DNA from: Timema cristinae
Lineage: Eukaryota; Arthropoda; Insecta; Phasmatodea; Timematidae
Direction: 5' to 3'
NCBI GenBank assembly: GCA_039000515.1
Contig: JBCFYV010002255.1
Coordinates: forward strand, 16,454,890-16,518,889
Length of the DNA stretch: 64,000 nucleotides
Positions 34,621 through 46,899 of the stretch are shown here, one piece after another. Under the pieces are notes generated by a model. That model was given only the letters and a program-made list of their open reading frames with translations, did not search any database and was not told where the DNA came from. The position numbers were made by a program, and so were the translations under genes. Each line of letters begins with the position of its first letter. Position 1 is the stretch's first letter.

Positions 34621-36339
34621 TATACAGGAATCTCACCAAATTCTAAAATATACACTGGAAAGCATCTCAGAGGGAACTATTTAGTTACTATTAGGAAACA
34701 TCGTTGTCATTATCTTGTTCATTGTATTATCTTGGTTAGACAAATTTAACAAAGCTGGTTCGTATATGTTGCCATTAACTGCTTCTTAACCCAGAACATC
34801 ACCTTTTGACATAAATGAAAGCGAGGAGATTTGGTAGCTGTTAACCGAGAAAGAGCGAAGATGAAGCATTTCTCCGTAAGTTGATATTGAGGTGATGTAT
34901 ATAAGAGCAGCGAAAAGTCACATGTATAATATACAACAGAACATACACATTTGCAAAATTTGAGTCTCAACCTTCCCGTTACTGGAGATCTAGTATATTG
35001 ACAACCTGCCGCACCTTATATCATGTGATCCTCGGTACTAGTATATCTTGTGTGTAGTATAATTCCATCCACGGCTTGGCTATAAAATCATGAGAAAAGT
35101 AAGCCACGCGTTAAAAATATTGTCATTCAACAGCACGATAATAAATCACTTTTTTTTAATGGTTCTAATTTATAGGTATCTATGGTTAAAGCTCATGTAT
35201 GTAAAAAAACAAAAGTTTCCGAATAATAGCATAATATTTCGAAATTAAGACAATTCTACCCGACTAGGATTTAAAAATAAATATGTATAATATTAAACTC
35301 TTGTAGGATATAGTTAGAATTTGATTAATTTAATCTGCGGCTTGTATCAATATATTTAGATGCACAAATATTTTTTAGTAAAAATGCAAAATAAACATAT
35401 TTGGTATTTAAAAAATAGCACATTATCACATTCTCAACTAATAATCACGTTTTACTAATCAATAAACAAATATGAGGTTTAAATAAGGTTTTTTCCAAAG
35501 TTTATTAAAATTGATTCTATTGAAATATATTTAATTTATACTAATTCTCTTCAACAATGGTATATTAAAAAGAGTAACTATATAGGGGAATTTATGTATC
35601 CATTTCTTATATCAGCTAATAAATTTTTCCTTGTTTGGATCTAATTGTCCATTTAAGTCACTTGAAATTGGAAACGTGGATTTCGTGTTGATATATTATA
35701 CATCCTATAGTTAAATAAAATTGCGTAGGTGACGTAGGTGGGTAAGGTGGGTGTATGAATTACTACCAACACTTTATTCCTTGGCACCACTGGCGAATTA
35801 AGATTGTCTGTCTCCAATTAACTAGTCTTTAAAATGTACTCTACGAAGGATTAGTGAACTCCCTCAGTACTTAGAGGCTTTCGAAATAAATATAAATAAT
35901 CAGTTTAGTCTTGAAGACAACAACATTTTACAAATAAATTAAGTTTCAACCCACCGTAGCTCAAATACCTTTGTGAGAGCTAAGGATATATTGTCGTGAT
36001 TTTTCCTCACTGATTAGTAAAACTACTTTGATTTTTCTAAAAACACATACTGAAATATTATGTGGACAAGGAAAGAAAAAGATAATTGTGGTAATTTTTT
36101 TATGATGGTTACCTGTGGTTAATCACACAAATTAAATGATTTAAAAATTCAAAGTATAGACCACAAGAAAATAAATAACATTTTAACATGCATTGTTTTA
36201 ACAATCTTATTTTTGTATAAATTTAATTCAAAAGTACTTTATTTGGATAAATAAGTTAGTCGATAAAATATACAATGAAAATAAGACAATTTTTTTAATC
36301 GGTGACATAAATTATATGAAAGTACAATTTTAAACTTTT
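34621..36339. other. No gene seen
   Basis: Repeat-poor AT-rich DNA. The longest open frame (34,746-34,970, minus) shows no motif. Confidence 0.5.
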
Positions 36340-36735
36340 TTTTTAATTAAATTTTACGATAGTCTAAATAAAACGTATGTTATTAAAATTTGTTTCTAGA
36401 AACATTCTTGAGTTCAGGCAGTAATTAAGGGTGTTGCCTATCTGTGACGTCCCGAAAAATCAAGACAAGATTGTCAATGTTAATGTATTTACATTTTATT
36501 CAAAGAGTTTTAAAAACGTAATATTGAAAATAAAAGCTATAAGCTCTTAAATAGTTCTAAAAATATTCCTATGGGTTAGCAAAATTATTATTTTTTATCT
36601 TGAAGTAGTTTTTTTTTTGTAAACGTATATTTATAAATCATCTACATCTTCGACTATTTGGCTTATCATGAAAATGTTCTGTAATAATCTTCCTGCCAGG
36701 ATGTATTCCTCTTTAAGATAGTAAAAAATACCTGA
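36340..36735 (+). repeat. Two-copy repeat H, copy 1
   Basis: Matches 53,620-54,020 in the same orientation: CTATCTGTGACGTC here against CTACCTGTGACGTC there, TTACATTTTATTC against TTACGTTTTATTC, and CTTCCTGCCAGGATGTA in both. Identity unknown. Confidence 0.65.
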
Positions 36736-38844
36736 TTTTTTAAACTGTCTTGTAAATATAAGAGTTATTATCATCGTGAAAGATAACTACGCAGTAGTTG
36801 AGTTGATAAAACAAAGAGAATTTACTTAAGTAACGTAGCTCACTAATTGTGATTGACAACTTGGTTTAATTAACTTAATTATAATGAAAACGCGCTGTCA
36901 TTGTGGAAAAATCCCACACCTTAAATACACCCAGAAGGGATTCAAAATCTAGGTCTTTCGGATAAAAATGCAGGAAGGGCGATCACTGTGCCATTCCTAC
37001 CGACAAATTTTTCGGTGACAATAAAGTAACACGCAAATAATTCTAATGGCTTCTCTTATAATTGATAGTGTCCTTAAGGACGAGTTATTTCATGTGTAAT
37101 ATGCATATGTCGCCAATGGGGAGTTGAACCCGGAACTCCACGTCAGTCAGAAAAAAGTCATATGAATCAGTCTCGAAATTAAAAAAATAATTATGGGAGT
37201 AATCATTTATACAATACAGGTGGATTGTTTCCTTACTTGGAAGTCTTAGGCAAGCGCTTTCAAGGTCATAAACACAATTACTCTACTTAAGGGGGACGTT
37301 AGTTTTTTTACCAGTAATTTTAGTCGAAACTTTTGTTTTGTAAATATGGTGGAATATATTATGGTTTAAGTAAATAATGATCCTTTTTTCAGTATATTAT
37401 TTGGAGAGTATTATCCTTAAGGATTAAAAAATATTTGTTTGTGTGTATAAATAAACATTCTCTTAACTAGGCCTATAATAACAAACACGAGTTTAGTAAC
37501 TATTCCACTTTTAGATTTGTGAAGCCACTTCTGTGATGACGTCACCAAAGCGTCTCACGCAACTTTTTTGTCAGTTCCGGTGTATATCTCGAGTGGCGAG
37601 CATGTGCTCTTTATTCTTTAAATGTTTATTGTTCTTTAATAAATAAAACTAACAATATTTATATAATTTTATGTATTTGTGGAGCAAAAAATTAACAAAT
37701 AAATGAAACACAACACAATCCACATATGTTCTAGTATAGTTTGGGTTAAAATTGTCAAATATCTGTTATCATTGAATTATTCTTGAATTTGTTTATATAT
37801 TTAAAAAAAGATTTTCAAAAATTTGTTTTCGTTAAACTACCCTAGAATAAAATAAGTTTCTGCGTAAATCAAGTATACAAGTTATTTAACATTTAAACAC
37901 TCAAAAAATGATAGCCATTTGTGACAAAATCGTTAGAGTAATTCTTAAACAAGTTAAAAAAAAATCAAAATTGGTTATTTATAAATTGCAATAAAATACA
38001 TTTTCCTCCTTAAACAAGTTTAAAGCGTTATTAATCATTTAAATTACTATGGAGCTATTAATTTTGAACAAAATCGTTATAATTATTTTCAAAATAATTC
38101 TAATTGTTAAAATTAGGTCAGTGATTAAGTGAGCTATCCTTAATTTTGGAGCTAGAATAATTTGCCTCTCCATTTAAAAATGAAAAGTTTTAACAAACTC
38201 TCTATCAAATCGTTTCGGTTATAGGTCCAAGTACAGGCAGACACACAAAGGGACAGACAGACATAGGCAGATACAGAATTATGAGACACACTTTTATGAA
38301 TTCAAGGGCACATTAAATATCAAGGTCAAGTGAATTCTAGATCTAAAATATTAACGATATCAATACATTATTTGATTTGATAAAGTAAAAAAGATAATAT
38401 TAATTAAACTCATTACAAACATCCGTTTGAATAATAGTTTTACTTATAGTTAACAAACAAAATAGTAAGATATCGATTTTAATCTCGTTTATCTGAACAA
38501 TAATATCAGCATTGTGTCGCACGAATTATGTCTGTCAAATTCCTCTTCTTGTGTTTTAAAAAAAAAATTGTATTATAAGTTAAAGCACAATAGTGAAACT
38601 AAAAGAATTAAATCCCAAGTCCATTCCTTCAGATTGTCATCAATAGCTATAAGATAAAAGAGAAAGTTGACTTCAGATTACTAGCGCTAGTGGAGTCTAC
38701 CAGAACTATTTACTACAGAAAGTAGCACCATCCTTCCTTCGTGTCAGCGAGAATTCAGCCGATGCTCTTGATACTGCGCATGCGTCCATATCAGAAGGAG
38801 GAAAATATATTTGAGAGGATTGTAAATCTTCCTCTAATATAATA
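36736..38844. other. No gene seen
   Basis: Long AT-rich stretch without recognised repeats. B-box-like fragments near 36,935 and 37,125 (GAGTTGAACCCGG) may be decayed tRNA-like debris. A GTGATGACGTCACC motif at 37,532-37,545 is a CRE-like site by sequence only. Confidence 0.45.
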
Positions 38845-39604
38845 TACTAGCTCCCTTCCCCGTAAAAAAATATTGTAAGGAGTCCTGTAAAACCAAACTT
38901 CAAATCATCCATCATATCAATATAAAAACAAAACTTTTTTTACTTTTTTTTTTTTTTGAAAATACAGTCCTACCATCACTGTATAGCCCCCTCCCTCTTT
39001 TTATCCTCCCTCCTATTTTCATCTCATTCCTCTTTCCTCCCCCCCCTCCCCAAAGCCCCCTTCACCAACCCCACTTTCCCTTCAACAACTTTTTTTTTCT
39101 CTACGACTATATAATATACTATTGACATTTTTATGAGGAATAAACTAAATTTTCAAAATAAAATATAGCCTATGTTACTCGCTGATTATTATTATTATTA
39201 TTATTATTATTAGCACCGCGTCTTACTACCCATTCGGGTTATACGCACTTACGCTAATGTGTAATGGTATGGTGATTGTGAGATGAAATGAAGGACCTAC
39301 AGTTTAACGTGGAATCCGAACCATGGTGGAGGCCTGGCATTCCCCACATTCACAAGATGTCTTGTCAGAGGTGAAGTAAGGGTTTGGTAATCAGATAAAT
39401 CATTGCCGGGACCGAGGTTGAACCCCGGCCGCCAGCACAGAAGTCTGAAACCTTACCACTAGACCACCAGGTCACCCTTACTCTTGATAATGTAGCTTTA
39501 TATTGGTGAAAGAATTTTTTAAGTCGGTCTAGTAGTTTTTGAGTTTATCCATTACAAACAAAAAAACAAAAAATCAAATCTTTCCTCTTTATAATATTAG
39601 TATA
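38845..39604. repeat. Repeat G, copy 1 (interrupted by a SINE-A)
   Basis: Starts TACTAGCTCCCTTCCCCGTA and ends TTTATAATATTAGTATAG. A second copy at 47,917-48,374 aligns along its length apart from the SINE-A (39,187-39,477), which copy 2 lacks. Terminal words like TAATATTAGTAT occur in repeats of many arthropods (from memory). Family not assigned. Confidence 0.75.
39187..39477 (-). repeat. SINE-A inside repeat G
   Basis: Short-subfamily SINE-A with (ATT)n at 39,185-39,212. Flanks TTACTCGCTGAT and TTACTCTTGAT are an imperfect target-site duplication. The empty site TTACTCGCTGATAATG is seen in the other copy of repeat G near 48,251. Confidence 0.92.
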
Positions 39605-39696
39605 GATGTACTAGTATAATATATGTACTAGCCTAAACATTTTTTTTAGAATCACAATTTTGTCCACCAATCATTATCATTAATGGTACCATCACC

Positions 39697-39880
39697 AAAT
39701 GGTCGCACGATCTAAAGCGTCAGACTTGCAACAGACTGTATTTCTGATGACAGGATGTTTTGAGTTTAGTATCTCGGACTGGTCTAATGGGAGTGGCATT
39801 CAACAAATGATTTAGGACTACGGTTTTGCTATGCCTTCTCCTTACCGATTCGGGTGCATTTATTCTAAGCTACTTTTCTA
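39697..39880 (+). repeat. SINE-C, partial and diverged
   Basis: Head GGTCGCACGATCTAAAGCGT and body-like GGAGTGGCATTCAACAAATG. No tail. Confidence 0.45.
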
Positions 39881-40151
39881 ATACCTTCCCCTTTGCCATT
39901 CAAAATAAAATAGATCTAATTAAATAGTCTAGGAATATTTATTCGATTAAGTTTGGTCTATGAGAATTCACAAAAAAATGTAACGTGAATAAAAAAATAA
40001 TAATTTATTTTCAATTATTCTAAAAAGTTTATAGCAATTTTATAAATGAAATTTGATAAATATATATATATAAAACTTGAAACTATTTCATTTTGACAAA
40101 AAGTTCGCGTAGTTATAAAAAATCGATATTAATATTTTTTTAAATTTATTT

Positions 40152-40397
40152 TTAGTACCACGTCTTACTAACTGTTCGTACAATAGGCCTTTTTTCTGAT
40201 TACTCTAATTTATTAAGAATTAGAGAGGTTTAATTTAGAATGAGTGTACTCTTATTTACGTGGAGGGAGAGTGTAAAATCATTTAAGAAAAAAAAACCTT
40301 TCTTGACACCCAACAGGAATTCAAACCCCAATCTTCCTGTCATCAGCAGTCTAGTCTAGCACGAGAGTGACGTATAGACCATGTGGTCACCAGAGAG
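40152..40397 (-). repeat. SINE-C copy
   Basis: Minus-strand tail TACCACGTCTTACTAACTGT, body, B box near 40,317-40,330 and head GTGACCACATGGTCTATACG. Confidence 0.8.
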
Positions 40398-40774
40398 GAA
40401 ATTTTTTTAAATAAAATTTTATATTCAGAGAATGTGTCCAGAAAAAATTATTTCAAAAATATTTAATGGGTGTAATCTCTAATTTGGGATTAAAATTTAA
40501 AAAGGAATAATTATATTCACACATAAATTAATTCATTTTCCAATTTCCACTTATCTAACATAAAGACTATAGTTGATGGCTACTTTACAAAAATGACGTA
40601 AGACGCGTTTACGAGTCAAATTGATAAATTTTTAAAACGTTAATTGTAACATATTTAAATCCATCTAAAAAGTATTATCCATGTTTACTCTGCTTGAATG
40701 AAGGAACCTTTTACTCAAATATTGCAGTTTGATGCGTATATCCCAAAAGGGTACTGAAATTTCTTCTTTTTTTC

Positions 40775-41132
40775 TTAATTCAACGACCCAAAGGTTGGTT
40801 TGAGGTTAATTCTATCCATCCGAAGCTGGGAACCCACTCAGTACATCAACTGGTTGGTATTGCCTGCTCCATATGGTAGAAATTCCATGCACTAGCGGAG
40901 TTCAAAAATTATGGCTTCCCACTACCTTCGACACTGAGCGGTAAAAGGTCCTACCAATTTTGCAGATGAAAATATGTTCACATATACCTACATTCCAGGG
41001 TTCTTTTACACGCCACATTTGACATGGTACCAACGGTTTTACTTTCCCTCCTTAGGAAGTTGTGCTACGGATTTGTATCACTCAAGAAAAGTCTTGAGGC
41101 GATAACTTTACCCTAAGACCACCGAGGTCGAT
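40775..41132 (-). repeat. SINE-E copy
   Basis: About 360 bp, third member with 45,949-46,350 and 53,155-53,551. Read on the minus strand, it has a head with CGGTGGTCTTAGGGTAAAG, then TCCGTAGCACAACTTCCT, GTGTAAAAGAACCCTGGAA, and a final part with GCTTCGGATGGATAGAAT. The tRNA-like head lacks a clear B box here. No A/B/C shared tail. Confidence 0.75.
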
Positions 41133-41955
41133 ACAAAGACATTGTGAAGAGAAAAAAAAAAATTGTAGCTGTAAAATTCTGGTATAATAAAAGTGAACTC
41201 CAATCTGGACTTGCCGCTATAATGTTCTTATTCATAAGGCGTCTGACAACCGTACCTCTCTTGAAATGAAAGAGGTTTCCATACAGTCCAATTTTCATAG
41301 GAAGAATCTTATCCCACATTTATAAATGTTATTATATTTACTTTCACGTATTCATACGTCTAATCGTGTAGTCTGAAACTGTCACTTTTGATAAACAGTA
41401 TCCATACCGATAAAACAAAACTAATCAGCATCATCATCAACTCTTTACAACCGGGTGAGTTTAGTAAAATGCCTCAATCAGTCTCTATCCTTCCACCATT
41501 ATTCCTCCTTTAATTGCTTCCATTATTCTCCTCTTTATTGCACACTTTCTGTTTTATGCTTCTCCCATCTCTTTATTAGCCTCCCTTGAGGTACTTTTCT
41601 TACTTACAATACGTCATTACCATAATTTTAAAAACCAAAACTACTAAATAAGTGAAATGTTATTAAATTTGGGTGCAAAAAAATATATTTATATTTTCTA
41701 GAAGACATTTCCCCTCAATATTGAAATATAAAATTCACCTCTTTGCTGAAGCATGATAATATTCCAACTAATCTATTTTTTCCGCACTGTCGTGCTGTAT
41801 TTGCCCAAAAATAACCCCTTTTGTGTTAATTGCTTCGCTTTTTGAAGGCAGAATCAGAATTTTATGAAAAATGTGAATACACAAATGTAAAGTGCTTCTC
41901 ATCAAGGTTTTATTTTTTTCACCTAGTCTCACTTCATCGGAGCTGTCCACATTTT
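41133..41955. other. No gene seen
   Basis: Unassigned. A 60-codon minus-strand open frame near 41,768-41,950 has no motif. Confidence 0.5.
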
Positions 41956-42070
41956 ATTAAACTAACGTGGTAAAATTAGGAAGGTTGAGGGGAAACCATT
42001 TAGTGAAAAATAGTAAACCTAGCCGGGGTTTTAACCCCCAGGCTCTCTATCGTCAAAAAAAATCAGACTA
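41956..42070 (-). repeat. SINE-C fragment
   Basis: Body (GGAAGGTTGAGGGGAAACC) and B-box-like region GGGGTTAAAACCCC on the minus strand. Ends decayed. Confidence 0.45.
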
Positions 42071-43162
42071 GATGAGATTTACTTTTATTCCTTATAGCCA
42101 CAGATGTGGATCTCTCTTCAGTTTAATTTTTTTTTTAGGTGAAAATAGAATAAATATACGATAAAATGAATCATGTTTTCAAATTTAAATCTAAAAAATA
42201 TATTTTTTCCTATGTGTCACTGAGCAATATAGGAAAAAGAACTATTTTGTTAGATCCTCAGGATTATGAACAATAAACAAATTTTAAAAAAAAACATGAT
42301 ACCTGGCAGCCAATAGCTGAAGAATTGGGATGATGTTCATCTGCTGATCAAGGGTACCTTGTTTGATTCCAGATAGTTATTGAAATAATGTATTATTTGT
42401 ATGTGTATTTGTCCTCGTGTGCAGATACAACTCGTACCTGAGTGTTGGAGGTTTTAGTAAGTGGTGCTCTGTCCTAGGCTGAATTAGCTTTTAATGATGC
42501 TTAAAAGGTCAGTAATATATCTCGTTAATAACAAGCTCTTCTAGCAGTTTTACAGATGACTCAATGAGTCTATTTTAGGAGCTACTAAATTAAAATATGT
42601 ATATATATATATTCTAAATCAGCTTATTTTCTTTAATTAAAACAATTTATTGATAAAAATATGTTACATTTTGTCTAAAGTAAATGCTATACCTCAAAAG
42701 TGAAATTTACCATTTTATGAATAGGGAAGATTTCTTCCCATTCATTTGGCGCCTCTCAATTTCACAGGCTAGTCAAAATCTCGTTCTGTTCATGAATTGG
42801 GTAGAGCTCATGCTGCCCACTTCATGAACTGGGTAGCTCGTAACGTTACCCAATTCCGTCACCTGTAAAAGTTTTTGACCGGTACGTGAAATAAACATAC
42901 GAATAACATAGTTACAAAAATGTACCGAAATTTGCTCAGTTCATAAAATGAGCAGTTTCATTGTTGGGGTATAGCAAAAATCAGTATGCATAAACAAATA
43001 AACAACATTATTGGGAGATAATTATGAACATTCGATTTGGTAGGCTATCGTAGAGTCTGCCCATATAAGAGTGTTATTTTTCTAAAATAATATTTTCATT
43101 TATAAAATATATGATTAATTTTTAGACAACTGTAAGCTTGAGAGTATGATGAATTTCAATTA
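42071..43162. other. No gene; intergenic 3' flank
   Basis: Unassigned AT-rich sequence downstream of the gene. Short inverted words (GAATTGGGTA and TACCCAATTC near 42,797 and 42,847) suggest an old hairpin repeat. Confidence 0.45.
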
Positions 43163-43163
43163 T

Positions 43164-43169
43164 TTATTT
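43164..43169 (-). terminator. Poly(A) signal candidate
   Basis: AATAAA on the minus strand, about 100 bases past the stop codon at 43,272-43,274. Position is right for 3' end formation of the secreted-protein transcript. Such hexamers are common in AT-rich DNA. Confidence 0.45.
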
Positions 43170-43271
43170 TTTGAAAGGATCAGTTGAAGGGAGGATAGAT
43201 TAAATCAGACCAAGGTTTCCAGAACAACTCTGAAAAATTTGGTGAATTCAGATCGAAGCCTTTGTAAGGGT

Positions 43272-45051
43272 TTATGGGTTCAAAAACTTTCGGAAATGGA
43301 TAATAAAAACAATTTGTTGGAAAGGGGTGTAATTGGAAGGAGCATTACAGTTTTCCCCTGGAGGTAATCGTTTTCCATGAGGTGGTGGTACGTATTTATG
43401 AGGTTCCTTATCTTTTCTGTCAAAAATTGGACCATGGATTACATATTTTGAGGGGGAATTGGGGTCACTACCATGAAATTCATTGGTTATTCCGTTATTT
43501 GGTGCAGCAAGGTTTCTGTTATTCATGTGGGGAATAAAAGTACAGCCATCATGGTAATCTACATTGTCAGGTATGATCACCTCTTTGTTTATACCTGCAC
43601 CACTCCATGAACTAAATAAAGGTATTTTCTCATAAGGTTCATTGCATTTTTTTATATCTATATGATGTATATCCTTCTTTGATTCCCGTGGAAAACAATC
43701 ACACATTTTATCATATTCATCTGAATTGTCAAAATATTTTTCTTTTTTAATTTTGCAGCAGTGACAATCATTGCATTTTTTTATGCATTCATGTGTTTCT
43801 TTCTCTGGCTTATCGGGAGGATAATCAAACTTTTCACCATGTTTATATGGATCAGGGTGATGTTCTTCATATTTTATTTGGCAGCATTCATCATCTTTAG
43901 ATTTCTTAGTGGCTTTATTTATTTCTTCTTTCGGATCATCGGATTTATCCGAACCAAAGTGATAATCATCATGTTTAGTTTTGAAATCTTCACATTCATC
44001 GAATTTTTTCTTGGGTTCTTTCTTTGATTTATCGAAAGAATAATCATACCTTTTATCATCTTCATAAAAATCCTCATAATTCCCCCCGTGCTTATTTTTG
44101 AAACCGGAATCATCGATGAATTTGTCTATAAATATATTTATTTCCTTCTTTGGGTCATATGGAAAATAATCTGACTTCTTAACAGATCCACTTGAGCCAG
44201 TGTGATGCCCCCATATTTTATTAAGAAATCATTATTAAACTCCTCTCCAGATATTTCCCCCTTCGGCTCATGTGGAAAACAACATTTGTTTTCCACACCA
44301 TGATGTCCTTCTTTTGAACTATCACCCTTCCAAGTGTGGATAAAAAATGGATTATCATCTTCATCACACTTTTTGTCGGTCGAATGGTGCAAGTGGAGTG
44401 TGCCTGACCATTCCTACTTATTGTTTTAATGCCAGTTTTGTCCACAGATGACATTACACTTATCATGGGTTCAACACCTCTCTCTGGCCTATCGTATGGC
44501 TCTGAGAGTGGTTTAAACTCTTTTATTTGCTGGAAAGGAAAACTTAAAACAGAACTTTGTAGAAAGTTATCCCAAGGTTTTGGAAAGCTATTTCTATGGT
44601 AGATGATGCCGTCAGCATTATTCTGCATTTTATTTGGAGCATCGTGACTTTTTAAGGCATTATTTTGAGGAGTTTTTGCTGAAACCAAGACTTGAGGTTC
44701 TTTCAAACTCTCAGCGTCGGAAGAGGTGTCAACTAGATGGTAGCTGTATCCCGGTTCAACCAATATTGGCTTTGAGCTACCACTAGTAATAACAGAAGAC
44801 ACACCGTTGGGTCCATATTCCACAAGCGCCACGGAACTTTGACCAGGACCTTTAGTTAGTTGGTAACGATTTCCGTGTTTGTTGTTGACGTTTTCTTTCG
44901 ATCCCGTTGAATCTGGAAGCCATGGAGATGAGTTATGATTGGAGGGATCTGAACTTGGAGTGAATCCACCTGGATCTGTGTGCTCTGTGTAATCCTTGGG
45001 GATAGCTCCAGCTTGTACTGTGACAACAAAAGCCACGGTGAGAATAAAACC
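43272..45051 (-). CDS. Exon 2 of a secreted Lys/Asp/His-rich repeat protein
   Basis: I do not recognise the family. The exon opens at an acceptor (TTTGTTTGCAG|GGT) and continues the signal peptide: GFILTVAFVVTVQAG, cleavage likely near QAG/AIP. An acidic, Ser/Pro-rich part of about 200 residues follows (with EYGPNGVSSV, ILVEPGYSYHLVDTS). Then about six degenerate repeats of roughly 28-43 residues share a core like FPxDPKKEI: CCFPHEPKGEI, DYFPYDPKKEI, DYSFDKSKKEP, FGSDKSDDPKEEI, DYPPDKPEKE, CDCFPRESKKD. Paired cysteines occur (CHCC, ECC). The last ~120 residues are less charged and end LNP-stop at 43,272. Reading continues through three frames, so one base appears missing between about 44,415 and 44,370 and one at the G5 run 44,208-44,212. 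About 593 codons when read through. Either assembly errors or a decaying gene. Role probably extracellular (cuticle, gland or egg coat); this is inference. Confidence 0.75.
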
Positions 45052-45590
45052 CTGCAAACAAATAATAGTGTTATTATTTTACCAAACGTATAGGATTAGT
45101 TGCGTTACTTCTAAAATAATTTGTATGTGCCATGATAAGCTGAAAAGTACCCATCCATAATTGTATCCTGATTTATTTTTAAATTGCAGATTGGTTGCCG
45201 TGGCTGGGTGGATAATATTTGCCACAATTTAGAATCTTGTTAATGATGCAGAATTCATAGTTTATGAATCCCCCACCAATTTTATCAAGTCCAGATTTTT
45301 ATTACATATTGGTTGTTGTAGGAAAGTCATAATCTTGACAGTTAAATATTTTATTCAAAACATATATCTTATAATTAAATAATCCCTTAAAAATACCAAC
45401 TTGTAATTTTAAACAATCCTGGATTTTTATTACATGTTGGTTGCTACAATTATTTTGAAGCGCTAAACTGAAAGTCGCACATTTTATTATATTGTACAGA
45501 TGTAATTTCTGAACTTATATAGAAAAAAAAAAGTTTTTCATGACTCAGACCAATTTAGATGGTAAAGAAGTTTTATGACAGTTACAATAT

Positions 45591-45852
45591 GTAACCCGCC
45601 TCGGTGGCGTAGTTGGCTAACGCACGTGTCGCGTTGAGCTCAACTGGTGAGGACGGGGAGATCGAGGTTCGAATCTAGGTCGGGTGAACTGGGGGTGGTT
45701 TTTCCTAAATGGTTTTCCACTCTCCCTCCACGCAAATACGGGTTCACTTCCTCTAATCAAACCTTCCCAATTCCTAATCCATTAGTATAATTAGTACTTA
45801 AAGCGTATAACCCGAACGGGTTAGTAAGACGCGGTGCTAAATATTATTATTA
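45591..45852 (+). repeat. SINE-B with 9-bp target-site duplication
   Basis: Intronic. Head CCTCGGTGGCGTAGTTGGCT, B box GGTTCGAATCTA, full body and tail, short (ATT)n. Direct repeat TTACAATAT at 45,582-45,590 and 45,853-45,861. Confidence 0.93.
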
Positions 45853-45948
45853 TTACAATATCTACTAAAATGATTAAAAAATATACGTTCATCAAGACAT
45901 GCTATCCACAGCTGTCCCGTTTGATAGATACTCCATGTTAATACCTAT

Positions 45949-46350
45949 GTCGACATCGTAGGTCCTGGGGTAAAGTGCTCGCCTCAAAACCTGTTGTTCG
46001 TAGGTTCAAACCCAACCATGGTCTACGGATTTATTCTGAGTTATAAAACTCCGTAGCACAACTTCCTTAGTAAATCCATCGGTCTTATGCGGATTGTGGC
46101 ATGTAAAAGAACCCTGGAAGGTGTGTGAAAATATATTTTCTGGCAAAAATTGATAGGCCCTTTTGCTCATAGAAATTCAATGTGGAAGGTAACTGGAAAC
46201 CTCTACACTTTTTTTTAACCCCCCTTACAATATAGAATTTCTATCAGATGGTGCAGGCGGCACTAACCATCTGAAGGGTTGTTTGCATTCCCAGCTCCGA
46301 ATGGATATAAATCACAACCTTCAGGTGATTTAGTTAAGACGAAGTTCAAT
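45949..46350 (+). repeat. SINE-E copy
   Basis: Intronic. Head GTCCTGGGGTAAAGTGCTCG, B box GGTTCAAACCCA, then TCCGTAGCACAACTTCCT, GGCATGTAAAAGAACCCTGG and GCTCCGAATGGATATAAATC. Confidence 0.82.
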
Positions 46351-46569
46351 ATCTATAATGTAGTAAAATGTTACAAACGTTGACCATAAAAAATGTGTTT
46401 TTATTTTCTAAATTTTCTTTTCTACCAGAATCCTATTATATAGCTTAGCTTTTTGTTTATATATCAATTGGTAAAAATATACTCAAGTATAAAGAAATTA
46501 TCCGACTTGAAAAGAGCTTGGGTGTGGAAAAAAGATCATTAAAAGAAAAAAAAACATTAGATTGATCTT
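46351..46569. other. No feature seen in intron
   Basis: Unassigned intronic sequence between two SINEs. Confidence 0.5.
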
Positions 46570-46832
46570 TACCCGCTTTGCACGAGTGGTCTGTAGCATA
46601 ACTCTTGCAATAAGCTAGACTACCGATGACGGAGAGACCAGGGTTTGAATTCCATTAGGGTGCACTTAGTTGTTTTTTATCTTTAATAGTTTCCAAATTT
46701 CCCTTCGCTAAAATGTGGCTACACTTCTTCTAAATTCAACCTAGCCTCATTTCTATCACATTATCTTAATCAGTACATATATATATATATATGCTATAGT
46801 TAGAACGGGTAATAAGTTATGGTGTTAAAAAC
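46570..46832 (+). repeat. SINE-C copy
   Basis: Intronic. Head CCCGCTTTGCACGAGTGGTC, B box GGGTTTGAATTCC, body, then a tail interrupted by (TA)n (46,780-46,795) and ending AGAACGGGTAATAAG. A second (TA)n follows at 46,841-46,877. Confidence 0.75.
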
Positions 46833-46899
46833 AATAGCTTATATATATATTATTATATATATATATATATATATATACGACAAGATGAAATATTTGTAT

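Noticed and set aside
37530..37548. CRE-like TGACGTCA site as a promoter
   Set aside because: No gene start or coding exon near it; a single 8-mer is weak evidence.
43761..44027. 88-codon plus-strand frame with many hydrophobic residues opposite exon 2
   Set aside because: It is the antisense shadow of the Lys/Asp-rich repeats; complement codons of K, D and E give F, L, I and V.
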